Shown here in pieces: positions 27,575 to 35,742 of a stretch of DNA of 64,000 nucleotides (the first letter of the stretch is position 1; every line of letters starts with the position of its first letter). A program made the position numbers and the translations under genes. The DNA comes from Chryseobacterium sp. 7 (GTDB lineage Bacteria; Bacteroidota; Bacteroidia; Flavobacteriales; Weeksellaceae). The stretch covers positions 1,736,001 through 1,800,000 of the forward strand of contig NZ_RCCA01000001.1 in the NCBI RefSeq assembly GCF_003663845.1, written 5' to 3'. A model generated the notes under the pieces. The model was not told the DNA's origin, made no database searches, and saw nothing but the letters and a program-made list of their open reading frames with translations.

Positions 27575-28963
27575 ATGATACACTGGAAAAAACAATATCA
27601 ATTCTATATACAAATCACTGCTGTTTCTGTGATGCTTTTCAGCTGCAATGTTTCACAGCCTTATACCAACAATCAATCTGTTCCAGATCAATTGTATGGC
27701 GATGCAGCTGCAAATAAGGCCGACAATATAGCAGTCCTTTCGTGGAAAGAAATTTTTAAAGATCCTTCATTACAGGAGCTAATCTCCGAAGGAATTACAA
27801 ATAACCTGGATTTAAAAACAGCGGCCGCCAATCTTAAAGCCGCTGAAGCCAATTTTATACAAAGCAAACAGGCATTTTTCCCTTCAGTTTCAGGGAATGC
27901 TTCTGCCGGAGCTTATCACCCTTCCAATTCTCAGGCTTCTGCTTCACAGGTATATCAGCTGTATGCATTATCATCATGGCAGGTAGATATCTGGGGAAAA
28001 TTAAGCAGTTCCAAAAGGTCTGTGTATGCTTCCTATCTGGCCAGTGAAGCTTATAAACAAGCTGTGCAGACACAGGTTGTCGCCAATATTGCCAGTACTT
28101 ATTATCAATTGCTTGCTTATGATGAGCAGCTAAATATCGTTCAGCAATCTCTGGAAGTTTATTCTAAAGATACGGAGACCATGAAGATTTTGAAAAACAG
28201 TAACGTAGTAACAGGTGCAGCAGTTGTACAGAGTGCCGCGAATTATTATGCCATAAAATCAACCGTTCCGGATATCAAAAATAATATCCGCCAGGCAGAA
28301 AATACCTTGTCTTTATTGCTGGGAAGAACTCCGGGCCCAATTAAAAGAGATTCTCTTTTTAATGAGCAGGTCTATAGCGAATTATCAGTAGGAGTGCCTG
28401 CTCAGCTATTAGCAAACCGACCAGATGTAAAACAGGCAGAACTTCAGCTTAGAAGTAATTTTGAACAGATCAATGTAGCCAGAACCGCTTTTTATCCTGC
28501 TTTAACGATTACAGGACAGGCTGGTTTATATGCTACACAGCTCAGCTCATTTTTTAATGCCGGAGCATTCTTCGCCAATATTATCGGAGGCCTTACACAA
28601 CCGATTTTTAATAACGGAATTAATAAACAGAAACTAAAAGTAGCCCAAGCCACTTATGAAGCCTCTGAGTATAATTACAGTAAAGTATTGCTGACAGCAG
28701 GACAGGAGGTTTCCAATGCATTATATCAGTATCAGATGGTGGATGAAAAAGTTTCTTCCCGTAAAGAACAGATTGCAAATCTTGAAAAAGCCGTTCATTT
28801 CACCAAAGAATTGCTTAAATATACCAGCGCAACCAATTATACGGATGTTCTTACCTCGGAACAAAGCCTTTTGAGCGCCAGACAAAGTGCGGTTACTGAT
28901 AAACTGCAGCAACTTCAGGCCGTTGTGAATCTTTATGCCGCTTTGGGAGGAGGATGGAAGTAA
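27575..28963 (+). CDS. Outer membrane efflux lipoprotein (NodT/OprM type)
   Basis: The 462-residue protein has a lipoprotein signal (SVMLFSC) and two outer-membrane-efflux repeats. They include ANRPDVKQAELQLRSNFEQINVARTAFYPALTITG shortened to its ANRPDV..AE core, the hallmark of the NodT family. It forms the outer-membrane exit channel for the RND pump encoded 15 bp upstream. A weak G-U-rich hairpin with flanking A/T runs lies downstream near 29023-29062 and may end the operon. Confidence 0.92.
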   Translation: MIHWKKQYQFYIQITAVSVMLFSCNVSQPYTNNQSVPDQLYGDAAANKADNIAVLSWKEIFKDPSLQELISEGITNNLDLKTAAANLKAAEANFIQSKQAFFPSVSGNASAGAYHPSNSQASASQVYQLYALSSWQVDIWGKLSSSKRSVYASYLASEAYKQAVQTQVVANIASTYYQLLAYDEQLNIVQQSLEVYSKDTETMKILKNSNVVTGAAVVQSAANYYAIKSTVPDIKNNIRQAENTLSLLLGRTPGPIKRDSLFNEQVYSELSVGVPAQLLANRPDVKQAELQLRSNFEQINVARTAFYPALTITGQAGLYATQLSSFFNAGAFFANIIGGLTQPIFNNGINKQKLKVAQATYEASEYNYSKVLLTAGQEVSNALYQYQMVDEKVSSRKEQIANLEKAVHFTKELLKYTSATNYTDVLTSEQSLLSARQSAVTDKLQQLQAVVNLYAALGGGWK

Positions 28964-29227
28964 CCGTTTCCTAAATCTCTGATATGATGAAGTTCTCACA
29001 GAAGAATAGCTTTTCTACCAAAATAAAAAACCTTTAAGCCTAAAGTTTAGAGGGTTCTTTATTTGTAGAAATATCATTTCATATGCTGTGAAAAATTCCC
29101 TTCCTCTGGAGGGATGACGAAAATTCAAAGAATTTTTGACGGTGTGGCTATCTGGTTTATAATTAACCAAACTTCCACAAATTATTGTTACTTTTAGTGG
29201 CTCAAATAGATCTATGACAATAATGTA

Positions 29228-29809
29228 ATGGACAAATCATCACTTAATACCTACTTTCATTCCTTATTCAGTATCAACGCTGAAGTGGTGGAGAAAATCA
29301 CTGAAAAATTCAGTCATTTTGAGTTAAAAGCAAATACTGTTTTGCTGGATAAAAATGCCATTAGTACCAAAACATATTTTTTGGAAAAAGGATATGTGCG
29401 TTCGTATATATTCAATGAAGATAATGAGGAGATCACCACTAATATTTATAAAGCTCCCTGCTTCGTTAATGATTTCCTGTCGTTTTTCAGACAGCAGCCA
29501 ACCAAAGAAATATATCAAACGGTAACCGAATGTGTTTTCTGGGAAACAGGGTTGGAAAATGTACAGCATAATTTCCATAATATTCCTGAATTCAGGGAGT
29601 TTAGCAGACTTCTTTTTGTTCTTAATTATTATAATATTCATAACAGACTGATAGAGATGGCAAGTCAGAAAGCCTCCACAAGATATTTTAATCTGATGAA
29701 GAAAGATCCTGATGTTTTCCAACACGTCCCTTTGAAGGTGATTGCTTCCTATCTGGGAATAAAAGACAGCTCTCTGAGCAGGATAAGAAGGGATATTTAT
29801 AAATTGTAA
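29228..29809 (+). CDS. Crp/Fnr-type regulator (cyclic-nucleotide-binding fold)
   Basis: The 193-residue protein has a cNMP-binding domain (about residues 10-125) and a C-terminal HTH in LKVIASYLGIKDSSLSRIRRDIYK. It is of the short Bacteroidota Crp type without the canonical cAMP-contact signature, so the ligand may not be cAMP. It stands alone before the ketopantoate reductase gene (64-bp gap), which may be a target. Confidence 0.88.
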   Translation: MDKSSLNTYFHSLFSINAEVVEKITEKFSHFELKANTVLLDKNAISTKTYFLEKGYVRSYIFNEDNEEITTNIYKAPCFVNDFLSFFRQQPTKEIYQTVTECVFWETGLENVQHNFHNIPEFREFSRLLFVLNYYNIHNRLIEMASQKASTRYFNLMKKDPDVFQHVPLKVIASYLGIKDSSLSRIRRDIYKL

Positions 29810-29873
29810 TTTCTTTTCATTTGTCAAGTGATAGTTCAAAGATCATCCCTGATATTTGCTTAAAAATAATTTC

Positions 29874-30821
29874 ATGAACAAAAAGCATATTGTTATAATA
29901 GGATTGGGTGGTGTAGGCGGTTATTTTGGTTTTAAAATAAATCAAACCAATGAAACTTCAGGAAAATATACTGTTTCTTTTGTGGCACGCGGAGAAACTT
30001 ATGAGAAAGTGAAACAAAACGGATTGACTCTTTTATCTCCAGAGCATTCTAATTCACAGACTCATCCTAATGCTATAGTGCAGAACATTAGTGAAATCAA
30101 AAATCCTGACTTGGTTTTGATTTGTGTAAAAGAATATGATCTTGAAAATGTCTGCAAACAATTATTGCCAGTCATTAACAAAGACACGATACTGCTTCCG
30201 ATGATGAACGGAGCAGATATCTACGACAGAATACGTACCATAATTCCGGATCATACTGTACTTCCGACTTGTGTTTACGTTGCCTCTCATATTAAGGAAA
30301 GAGGAATAGTAGAGCATAAAGGAAACCCGGGAAAAATTATCGTAGGAAGAGATCCTGAACATTTTTCTGCTCCGGTGGAATGGGTTACAGACCTATTAAA
30401 TGAAAGTAAAATTGAGTTTGATTTTAAAGATAATTCATTAAATGCAATCTGGACGAAATTTATATTCATTGCGAGTTTCGGATTGGTAACTGCCAAGCAT
30501 AATTCGTCTATGGGAGCTGTATGTAATGAGAAAGAACAAAACGATGAAGCTGCTGGTATTATGAATGAAATAAAACTCATCGCGGCTAAAAAAGTAATTG
30601 ATCTTCAGGAAGATATCGTTAGTGCGACTTTCGAAAAAGCTTCTACTTTTCCTTACGAAACTCCTACTTCTTTACAGCTTGATATCAATTCAGGAAAGAA
30701 AGATAATGAACTGGAACTGTTTGCGGGCGCAGTGTTAAAATATGGTTCTGAAATAGGTGTAGAAACACCTTTTACTCAAAAAATCTACACTGAGATTAAA
30801 AATAAAATAAGTTTAGGCTAA
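29874..30821 (+). CDS. Ketopantoate reductase family protein (PanE/ApbA)
   Basis: The 315-residue protein has the N-terminal Rossmann motif GLGGVGGYFG (near residue 8), a CVKEYDLENV segment and the C-terminal ApbA domain with the conserved Lys/Asn region (NAIWTKFIFIASFG). PanE reduces 2-dehydropantoate to pantoate with NADPH in pantothenate synthesis. Stand-alone homologs may act on other 2-keto acids. ATG 29874 is chosen over an upstream TTG. The gene ends 40 bp before the left end of an insertion sequence. Confidence 0.88.
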   Translation: MNKKHIVIIGLGGVGGYFGFKINQTNETSGKYTVSFVARGETYEKVKQNGLTLLSPEHSNSQTHPNAIVQNISEIKNPDLVLICVKEYDLENVCKQLLPVINKDTILLPMMNGADIYDRIRTIIPDHTVLPTCVYVASHIKERGIVEHKGNPGKIIVGRDPEHFSAPVEWVTDLLNESKIEFDFKDNSLNAIWTKFIFIASFGLVTAKHNSSMGAVCNEKEQNDEAAGIMNEIKLIAAKKVIDLQEDIVSATFEKASTFPYETPTSLQLDINSGKKDNELELFAGAVLKYGSEIGVETPFTQKIYTEIKNKISLG

Positions 30822-30866
30822 AGCCAAATGAAAAGAAATATAAAAAGGCGGGTTAAAAACCTAGTC

Positions 30867-30896
30867 ATGGTCGGAAGAAATTTCCGACCATTTTTT
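30867..30896 (+). terminator. IS left-end terminator (blocks plus-strand read-in)
   Basis: ATGGTCGGAA (30867-30876) pairs with its inverse (30882-30891) over a 5-base loop, followed by T5. The stem overlaps the inverted repeat. Confidence 0.7.
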
Positions 30897-30901
30897 ATGT
30901 T

Positions 30902-32119
30902 TTAAGTTTTGAAGACTTTTGCAGGATCCCCCCCCGCAAATATTATTAAAATTGCGGTAATCATATCCCGAAGTTCCATAGCGATGCGTCTTTTAGCTGT
31001 TTTATATCCTAAATTGTTTACTTTTTTGTAAATCAAGAGCAGCATAGAAGCAATCATTGTCATGTAGAGCATTACTTCAATTCCGTTTTTATTGAGCGAA
31101 ACAAGATGGCTTAAATTCAACTCTTGTTTCATAAATCTGAAGAATACCTCAATATCCCACCTTTTACGGTAATAATCCGATATTTCTTTGGCAGAAAGTT
31201 CAAATTCGTTGGTTATGAACCAAAGTTCTTTAGCTGTTTTTTCATTTTTGATAACGATCAACCGAAAATATGTTTCTACTTTTTCTTCACGATGATGAAT
31301 ATTTCCCCGTTTGTTTTGGATGGGTTTTCCGGTGTAAAGCTTCACTTTGCTGTCTTTAATAACTCCCCAATCATCCCATTTTATTGGGGTTTCTGTTTTA
31401 ATAAAAGATTCAATCTCTTCATATTTCCTGTTTTCTTTGGAACGGATAATAAATTTCAGAAGCTTTTCTTCAAAATCTTTCATCGTCCTTGTAGACTGGA
31501 TCCCTCTGTCTATGATATAAATATTATCATGATGATCTTCTTTTTTCACCTGGTTCAGAACAGCCTGGGCAAGAGCATTATCTTCTGTTGAGTATTTTTG
31601 CCCCGTAAAAACATCTACCGCTGATGGCAAAATTCCGTCAAATGAAAAACTGAATTTCACTAATTTTTTTCCACTTTTCTGATCAATTCCTTCTTTAAGC
31701 TTGTTACATGTATCAGCTACAATGGTACTGTCAACTCTGATTAAGTTGTATTTTTCGATTTCTGTCTTGGAATAAAGTTCCGAAAATCTTTCGTACATCT
31801 GTTCGTAGATTTCTAGGAAATAATTGGAATCAATTTTTGAAAGCCTCTCAGAAATTGAACTCCTTCGAATCTTTTCCTCTTCCCCTAAGCCAAATAACGC
31901 TTTGAATCCACTGCTATTAAAAGTATCTTCGAGTGTTCTTTGACTTAATTTTTCATTATCAAATATGCAATACAAAAGCAGGTAGAATATTTTTCTTCCA
32001 TGCAAAACTTTACTATAATAATCCACTTTTGTACTTGCGGAAAGGTGACTTAAAAGTGCTTCGGGAATAAATTCTAAAACATCTTTAAGTGATATTTTGT
32101 GATCTTTAAAAACTGACAT
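30902..32119 (-). CDS. IS4-family DDE transposase
   Basis: About 405 residues from ATG 32119 (MSVFKDHKISLKDVLEF); the frame is open 17 codons further upstream. The DDE triad is visible: Asp in RVDSTIV, Asp in YIIDRG, and Glu in the Y-(2)-R-(3)-E-(6)-K signature (YRKRWDIEVFFRFMKQEL). It catalyses cut-and-paste movement of this element. A minus-strand TATCTTTA box upstream could be its promoter. A run of eight C (30928-30935) lies in the last few codons but does not break the frame. Confidence 0.93.
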   Translation of the reverse strand: MSVFKDHKISLKDVLEFIPEALLSHLSASTKVDYYSKVLHGRKIFYLLLYCIFDNEKLSQRTLEDTFNSSGFKALFGLGEEEKIRRSSISERLSKIDSNYFLEIYEQMYERFSELYSKTEIEKYNLIRVDSTIVADTCNKLKEGIDQKSGKKLVKFSFSFDGILPSAVDVFTGQKYSTEDNALAQAVLNQVKKEDHHDNIYIIDRGIQSTRTMKDFEEKLLKFIIRSKENRKYEEIESFIKTETPIKWDDWGVIKDSKVKLYTGKPIQNKRGNIHHREEKVETYFRLIVIKNEKTAKELWFITNEFELSAKEISDYYRKRWDIEVFFRFMKQELNLSHLVSLNKNGIEVMLYMTMIASMLLLIYKKVNNLGYKTAKRRIAMELRDMITAILIIFAGGDPAKVFKT

Positions 32120-32231
32120 AAACAATTGATTATCAGCAATAAAGATACAAAAAATGAAAAAATGAAACAATAAAACAAATTAAATAGTTGATAATCAATT
32201 AATTACAATAATAATATTGAATATCTAAAAA

Positions 32232-32260
32232 CAAAAAGTCGGAAGAAAAAATCTTCCGAC
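32232..32260 (-). terminator. IS right-end terminator (blocks minus-strand read-in)
   Basis: On the minus strand GTCGGAAGA pairs with TCTTCCGAC (32238-32246 with 32252-32260) over a 5-base loop, then T5. It would stop transcripts arriving from the ferredoxin gene before they reach the transposase. Confidence 0.7.
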
Positions 32261-32350
32261 CATGACTAGTTAAAAACCCGCCTCTATTGAAATTAAATAT
32301 AAAATATTGAAATTTTTAATTCTTTGGTTTCTTCTGCACAAATCGGCCGT

Positions 32351-32701
32351 TTAAGCACTGTGCATAAATTTTTGCCGATCCAATAGTACTTCTTCTGTTT
32401 CCCGGTGGTCAGGGTCATCCACACAGCAGTCCACAGGGCATACGGCTTTACATTGAGGTTCATCATGAAAACCTTTACATTCCGTACATTTTCCGGCAAC
32501 GATATAATATACTTCATCCGCGACTGCTTCATGGTAAGCATCGGCATCACCTTCAGTACCGTCAGGGAATATGATGTGTCCTGAAAGTTTGGTTTTGTCT
32601 TTCCAGCGCCAGTCGATGGCACCTTCGTAAATGGCTGAGTTGGGGCATTCAGGTTCGCAGGCTCCACAGTTGATACAGGCATCTGTTATTTTTATCGCCA
32701 T
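32351..32701 (-). CDS. 4Fe-4S dicluster ferredoxin (YfhL-like)
   Basis: The 116-residue protein has two cluster motifs: CINCGACEPECP near the N-terminus and CTECKGFHDEPQCKAVCPVDC in the second half, the latter with the insertion typical of YfhL-type ferredoxins. It carries single electrons in the cytoplasm. It ends the sod operon on the minus strand, but a terminator-like hairpin (32724-32764) separates it from the 2Fe-2S ferredoxin gene. It may thus be made at a lower or regulated level. Confidence 0.92.
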   Translation of the reverse strand: MAIKITDACINCGACEPECPNSAIYEGAIDWRWKDKTKLSGHIIFPDGTEGDADAYHEAVADEVYYIVAGKCTECKGFHDEPQCKAVCPVDCCVDDPDHRETEEVLLDRQKFMHSA

Positions 32702-32723
32702 ATTGTTTGAATTTAAAGGGTTT

Positions 32724-32764
32724 AAAAAAGGGATTTCTTCAACGTCGGACGGCTAGGAAATCCC
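32724..32764 (-). terminator. Terminator or attenuator between the two ferredoxin genes
   Basis: On the minus strand GGGATTTC (32764-32757) pairs with GAAATCCC (32737-32730), followed by T6. It ends 22 bp before the 4Fe-4S ferredoxin start codon. It probably causes partial termination in the operon. Confidence 0.6.
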
Positions 32765-32845
32765 CGCTAAACTTAATTACAGCAGTTCAACACTGTTCTT
32801 TGAAAATAAGCAGCATAAAGTGTGCTAATTTCTATTTTTAACTCA

Positions 32846-33169
32846 TTAATCTGCAGCAATTTCCACTGACAGCCCATTCATCTGGGCAGTAAGATAAATC
32901 TGGCAGGCTAATCTGCTGGTTGTTGTTGAGGTAAACAATTCTGATAACAAAGCTTCTTCAATGTCATTTTTTTCAGGTAAAGGAACTGTTTCACTCAGAA
33001 TATAGCAGTGACAGGTAGCACACATGGCCATACCACCGCACATTGCTTCCATAGGTAATTCGTAGGCTTTGCAAATATCTTTAAGGGTAAGTCCCATTTC
33101 TAAAGGACATAATAAAGTATGTACAATACCGCTTTGGTCAATAACAGTAATCGTAATTTCGTTCTCCAT
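32846..33169 (-). CDS. 2Fe-2S ferredoxin (adrenodoxin-like)
   Basis: The 107-residue protein has the plant/adrenodoxin-type cluster pattern C-x5-C-x2-C (CGGMAMCATC) with a distant fourth Cys in SRLACQIY. It transfers electrons in the cytoplasm, commonly to Fe-S assembly or monooxygenases. It lies 5 bp after the FMN reductase gene, which could reduce it. The operon is under likely SufR-like control, consistent with Fe-S or redox stress. Confidence 0.92.
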   Translation of the reverse strand: MENEITITVIDQSGIVHTLLCPLEMGLTLKDICKAYELPMEAMCGGMAMCATCHCYILSETVPLPEKNDIEEALLSELFTSTTTSRLACQIYLTAQMNGLSVEIAAD

Positions 33170-33174
33170 AATTC

Positions 33175-33732
33175 TTAGTCAATAAGAGCTACTTTTTTAG
33201 ACGTTGCAATACTGATAAGTTGATCAAACTTACCGGAATAAAGCTCCGAAATTTCAGTTGAATTGTCACCTGCGAATAATGCCGATCTGAGAACAGGTAC
33301 ACTGAATGGCAATGGCCACGCACGTAATGATTTGGCAATAGAATCCATGGCATTGATTCCCTGCATAGCCTGCAGACCGTCAGCCCAGCAAACCAATCCG
33401 ACTGTTTTATCGGTAAGATAAGGCTCTTTCCTGTTGGCAGTTACTTCAAGCCAGTCCAGACAGTTTTTCATCACTCCAGGAATACTTCCGTGATAAAGAG
33501 GAGCAAGCCATATGTGCAGATCTGCATCCGTGAACATTTGAGTCATACGTTCTACTGCCAAAGGAGTTTTATTCAGGGTAACATCGAATAAAGGGATACC
33601 GGAATCTGCAAGCGTAAAAATATCAGTATGAATTCCCAGCCTTTTCAGACGTTCTGAAAAATAGTCCGAAATCAGGCCGGAAGTAGATAAAGTTCTTCTT
33701 TCCAGAGATCCGTTAAATATGATAGCTTTCAT
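33175..33732 (-). CDS. NAD(P)H-dependent FMN reductase (flavodoxin fold)
   Basis: The 185-residue protein has the flavodoxin-like fold: phosphate-binding start FNGSLERRTLSTS (about residues 5-17) and the APLYHGSIPGVMKNCLDW motif (about 77-94) typical of NADPH-dependent FMN reductases. It transfers electrons from NAD(P)H to FMN or quinones. It sits between DUF2480 (2-bp gap) and 2Fe-2S ferredoxin (5-bp gap) genes, so translational coupling and a shared electron path are likely. Confidence 0.88.
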   Translation of the reverse strand: MKAIIFNGSLERRTLSTSGLISDYFSERLKRLGIHTDIFTLADSGIPLFDVTLNKTPLAVERMTQMFTDADLHIWLAPLYHGSIPGVMKNCLDWLEVTANRKEPYLTDKTVGLVCWADGLQAMQGINAMDSIAKSLRAWPLPFSVPVLRSALFAGDNSTEISELYSGKFDQLISIATSKKVALID

Positions 33733-33734
33733 TT

Positions 33735-34235
33735 TTATTGTTTAAATATTACTTTGGGTAATCCTATCTCACCGTACATCAATGTTTTCACCAGAGGTTT
33801 CAATAATCCTGCTGCTAATAAGTACAATGCAGGATCATGATTCGTACTTGCGCGAACAACTACTTTCTGGTTTCTGTAGTGTTTCAGGTCAGCATAGATG
33901 AGACGGCGTTTCCAGAGATCGAGCAGAATAGTTTCTGCATTGTTTAAATCGGCATAGGAAGCATAAGGAGACAATTTTTCCATAATCAGCATGTAAGCCC
34001 AGGGAGGGATAATGGCATCTGTAGAACAAATGATTCCTACTGCTTTTTCATTGTATACAGAAAAATCCACCGAAGCAATTGATTCTTTAAACTCTTTCTC
34101 CTTCACAATCATTCCCATGAAAAGATGATCTTTGATATCCAGTTCTACAATTTCCGTAGTCGGTTTGTAGTCTGAAAGGTCAAAGGCAATAATGCCTGAA
34201 GCCTTTGCTTTATTGATAAAATTTTCCTCAGTCAT
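33735..34235 (-). CDS. DUF2480 family protein
   Basis: The 166-residue protein matches DUF2480, a Bacteroidota family of unknown function. The ELDIKDHLFMGMIVKEKEFKE stretch is seen only in part here, with the conserved CSTDAIIPPWAYML motif (about residues 70-83). It has no signal or membrane segment and so is cytoplasmic. Gaps of 22 bp to sod and 2 bp to the FMN reductase gene place it firmly in the operon. The conserved Cys-Ser-x-Asp motif may be a site for metal or catalysis, which is inference. Confidence 0.88.
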   Translation of the reverse strand: MTEENFINKAKASGIIAFDLSDYKPTTEIVELDIKDHLFMGMIVKEKEFKESIASVDFSVYNEKAVGIICSTDAIIPPWAYMLIMEKLSPYASYADLNNAETILLDLWKRRLIYADLKHYRNQKVVVRASTNHDPALYLLAAGLLKPLVKTLMYGEIGLPKVIFKQ

Positions 34236-34257
34236 AGTTTATTACATTCAGAGTTCA

Positions 34258-34884
34258 TTATCTCACTTTTAATAAAGCTTCTTCATATTTTCCTTCTACA
34301 GCAGACCAATCCAGTACAGACCAGAAAGCATCCAGATAATCTGCACGTTTATTCTGATAATTCAGATAATAAGCATGCTCCCACACATCTATTCCAAGAA
34401 TTGGAAAACCTCTGTTCGTGGAAAGAATATCCATCATCGGATTATCCTGATTAGCAGTTGAACTGATGGCCAGTGATCCGTTGAATTTTACAAAAAGCCA
34501 TACCCAACCGGAACCGAACTGAGCCAAACCTGATTTTTTCATTTCCGCTTTCAGATTATCAAGACTTCCAAAAGTAGCAGTGATATCATCATGAAGCATT
34601 CCTTCAGGAGTAAGTTTAGGTTCAGGAGAAAGAATTTCCCAGAATAAGGAATGATTATAGTGACCACCGCCATTATTTCTTACGGCAGGACTGTATTCAC
34701 TGATTCTTTGCAATAAGGAATCCAGATCCGGGTTGATCTCATCGGTTTGTGCCAAAGCTGCATTCAGATTGTCTACATAAGTCTGATGATGCTTCTGATG
34801 GTGAATGGTCATTGTTTCTTTATCTATAAAAGGTGCCAAAGCATCGTAAGCATAAGGCAGTTGTGGTAATGTAAATGGGTTCAT
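34258..34884 (-). CDS. sodB: Superoxide dismutase (Fe/Mn)
   Basis: The 208-residue protein has all four metal ligands: His in HHQKHHQTYV, His in GGHYNHSLFW, and Asp plus His in GIDVWEHAYY. It converts superoxide to oxygen and peroxide in the cytoplasm. Fe versus Mn cannot be set by eye. It is first in the operon. Its promoter (TTG, 19 bp, TACCTTTG at 34942-34913 on the minus strand) overlaps a palindrome at the -33 box, which suggests repression by the divergent SufR-like protein. Confidence 0.96.
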   Translation of the reverse strand: MNPFTLPQLPYAYDALAPFIDKETMTIHHQKHHQTYVDNLNAALAQTDEINPDLDSLLQRISEYSPAVRNNGGGHYNHSLFWEILSPEPKLTPEGMLHDDITATFGSLDNLKAEMKKSGLAQFGSGWVWLFVKFNGSLAISSTANQDNPMMDILSTNRGFPILGIDVWEHAYYLNYQNKRADYLDAFWSVLDWSAVEGKYEEALLKVR

Positions 34885-34912
34885 CGTCTTTATTTTTTTG
34901 ATTAATGTAGGA

Positions 34913-34959
34913 CAAAGGTAGAAATATATTTTAATAAAACAACTTTTTAGTTGTTTTAT
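34913..34959 (-). promoter_or_regulatory. sod operon promoter with overlapping SufR-like operator
   Basis: The -7 box TACCTTTG (34920-34913) and -33 TTG (34942-34940) have a 19-bp gap. The perfect palindrome ATAAAACAACT, 4 bp, AGTTGTTTTAT (34934-34959) covers the -33 box. Bound protein would block RNA polymerase. Confidence 0.75.
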
Positions 34960-35016
34960 ATGTTTTATGATTTGAATCGATAAGGTATTGTAAATGTTTT
35001 ATTTAAGTATATTTTT

Positions 35017-35064
35017 TTGAAATTATAGAAAATGGCTATATTTGTTGTTGAAAAATAAAACAAC
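35017..35064 (+). promoter_or_regulatory. Promoter and operator of the SufR-like gene
   Basis: TTG (35017-35019), a 17-bp gap, then TATATTTG (35037-35044). The inverted repeat GTTGTT (35044-35049) with AACAAC (35059-35064) lies at the transcription start. It uses the same AAAACAAC half-site as the sod operator, pointing to autoregulation. Confidence 0.7.
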
Positions 35065-35078
35065 CTAAATATTGCCAA

Positions 35079-35699
35079 ATGAAGAAACCGGCTGCAGATC
35101 GTATTCTGATGTTCTTAAAGATGAGAGGGGAAGCCACATCTCTTCTTATTGCTGAAGAACTGTCGATTACCAAAGAAGGAGCGAGAAAGCATTTACTGAA
35201 TCTTGCCCAGGAGGGATTAATCCGGTCTTCAGTGAAGAGCGAAGGAGTTGGCAGGCCATCTACTTACTATACGCTTACAGAAAAAGGGTTGGCTCAGTTT
35301 CCGGATACGCATGCAGATGTGACGGTTCAGATTTTGAAATCTGTGAAAAGTCTTTTAGGTGAAAATGCTTTAAATTTATTGATCAGTGATCGTGAAAAAA
35401 ATACCCATGACCGCTATGAAAAGATACTTTCCAGGACAAAATCTCTTGAGCAGCGCCTTGAATCCCTTGCAAAAGTGCGTAGTGATGAAGGCTATATGGC
35501 AGAATGGAAAAAAGAAGGTACAGATTATTTTCTGATTGAAAACCATTGCCCGATATGTGCCGCTGCAACCGAATGTCAGGGTTTCTGCCGTGCCGAATTA
35601 TCCAATTTCCAGTCGTTGATAGGGAAGGATTACAAAGTAGAAAGGATAGACCATATCATTTCCGGAGGACAGCGCTGTGTGTATAAAATCAGCCAATAA
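35079..35699 (+). CDS. SufR-like Fe-S-sensing transcriptional regulator
   Basis: The 206-residue protein has an N-terminal winged HTH (about residues 5-70, with LSITKEGARKHLLNLAQEGLI) and a C-terminal domain with cysteines in CPICAAATECQGFC and GGQRCVYKI, the SufR cluster-binding pattern. SufR proteins repress suf genes when their Fe-S cluster is intact. Here the neighbouring target is a sod/redox operon rather than suf, which is unusual. AAAACAAC-type palindromes lie at both promoters of the shared intergenic region. Confidence 0.87.
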   Translation: MKKPAADRILMFLKMRGEATSLLIAEELSITKEGARKHLLNLAQEGLIRSSVKSEGVGRPSTYYTLTEKGLAQFPDTHADVTVQILKSVKSLLGENALNLLISDREKNTHDRYEKILSRTKSLEQRLESLAKVRSDEGYMAEWKKEGTDYFLIENHCPICAAATECQGFCRAELSNFQSLIGKDYKVERIDHIISGGQRCVYKISQ

Positions 35700-35742
35700 T
35701 TCATCATTTATAACTCATAACTCATAATTCATCATTCAGAAA

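Larger units (their letters stand above)
30861..32269 (-). mobile_element. IS4-family insertion sequence (1,409 bp), apparently complete
   Basis: Terminal inverted repeats start CTAGTCATGGTCGGAAG (30861-30877) and end with its exact inverse (32253-32269). The flanking 8-bp direct repeat TTAAAAAC (30853-30860 and 32270-32277) is the target duplication. It holds one transposase gene on the minus strand with all catalytic residues. Each end also carries an intrinsic terminator against transcription entering from outside. Confidence 0.93.
30846..32283 (-). terminator. Terminator hairpin of the sod/ferredoxin operon, split by an IS
   Basis: The left part AGGCGGGTT (30846-30854) and right part AACCCGCCT (32275-32283) would form a perfect 9-bp stem with a 3-base loop if the IS and one 8-bp repeat were removed. 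A T run follows on the minus strand. The IS sits in the loop. Confidence 0.75.

Noticed and set aside
30928..30935. A run of eight C in the transposase gene as a programmed frameshift site
   Set aside because: It lies in the last codons after all catalytic motifs, and the single frame is already complete.
35700..35742. Short CATAACTCATAATTCAT words (also at 63767-63861) as a CRISPR-like or mobile repeat
   Set aside because: Repeats are too short and irregular, with no spacers; they look like simple AT-rich linkers.
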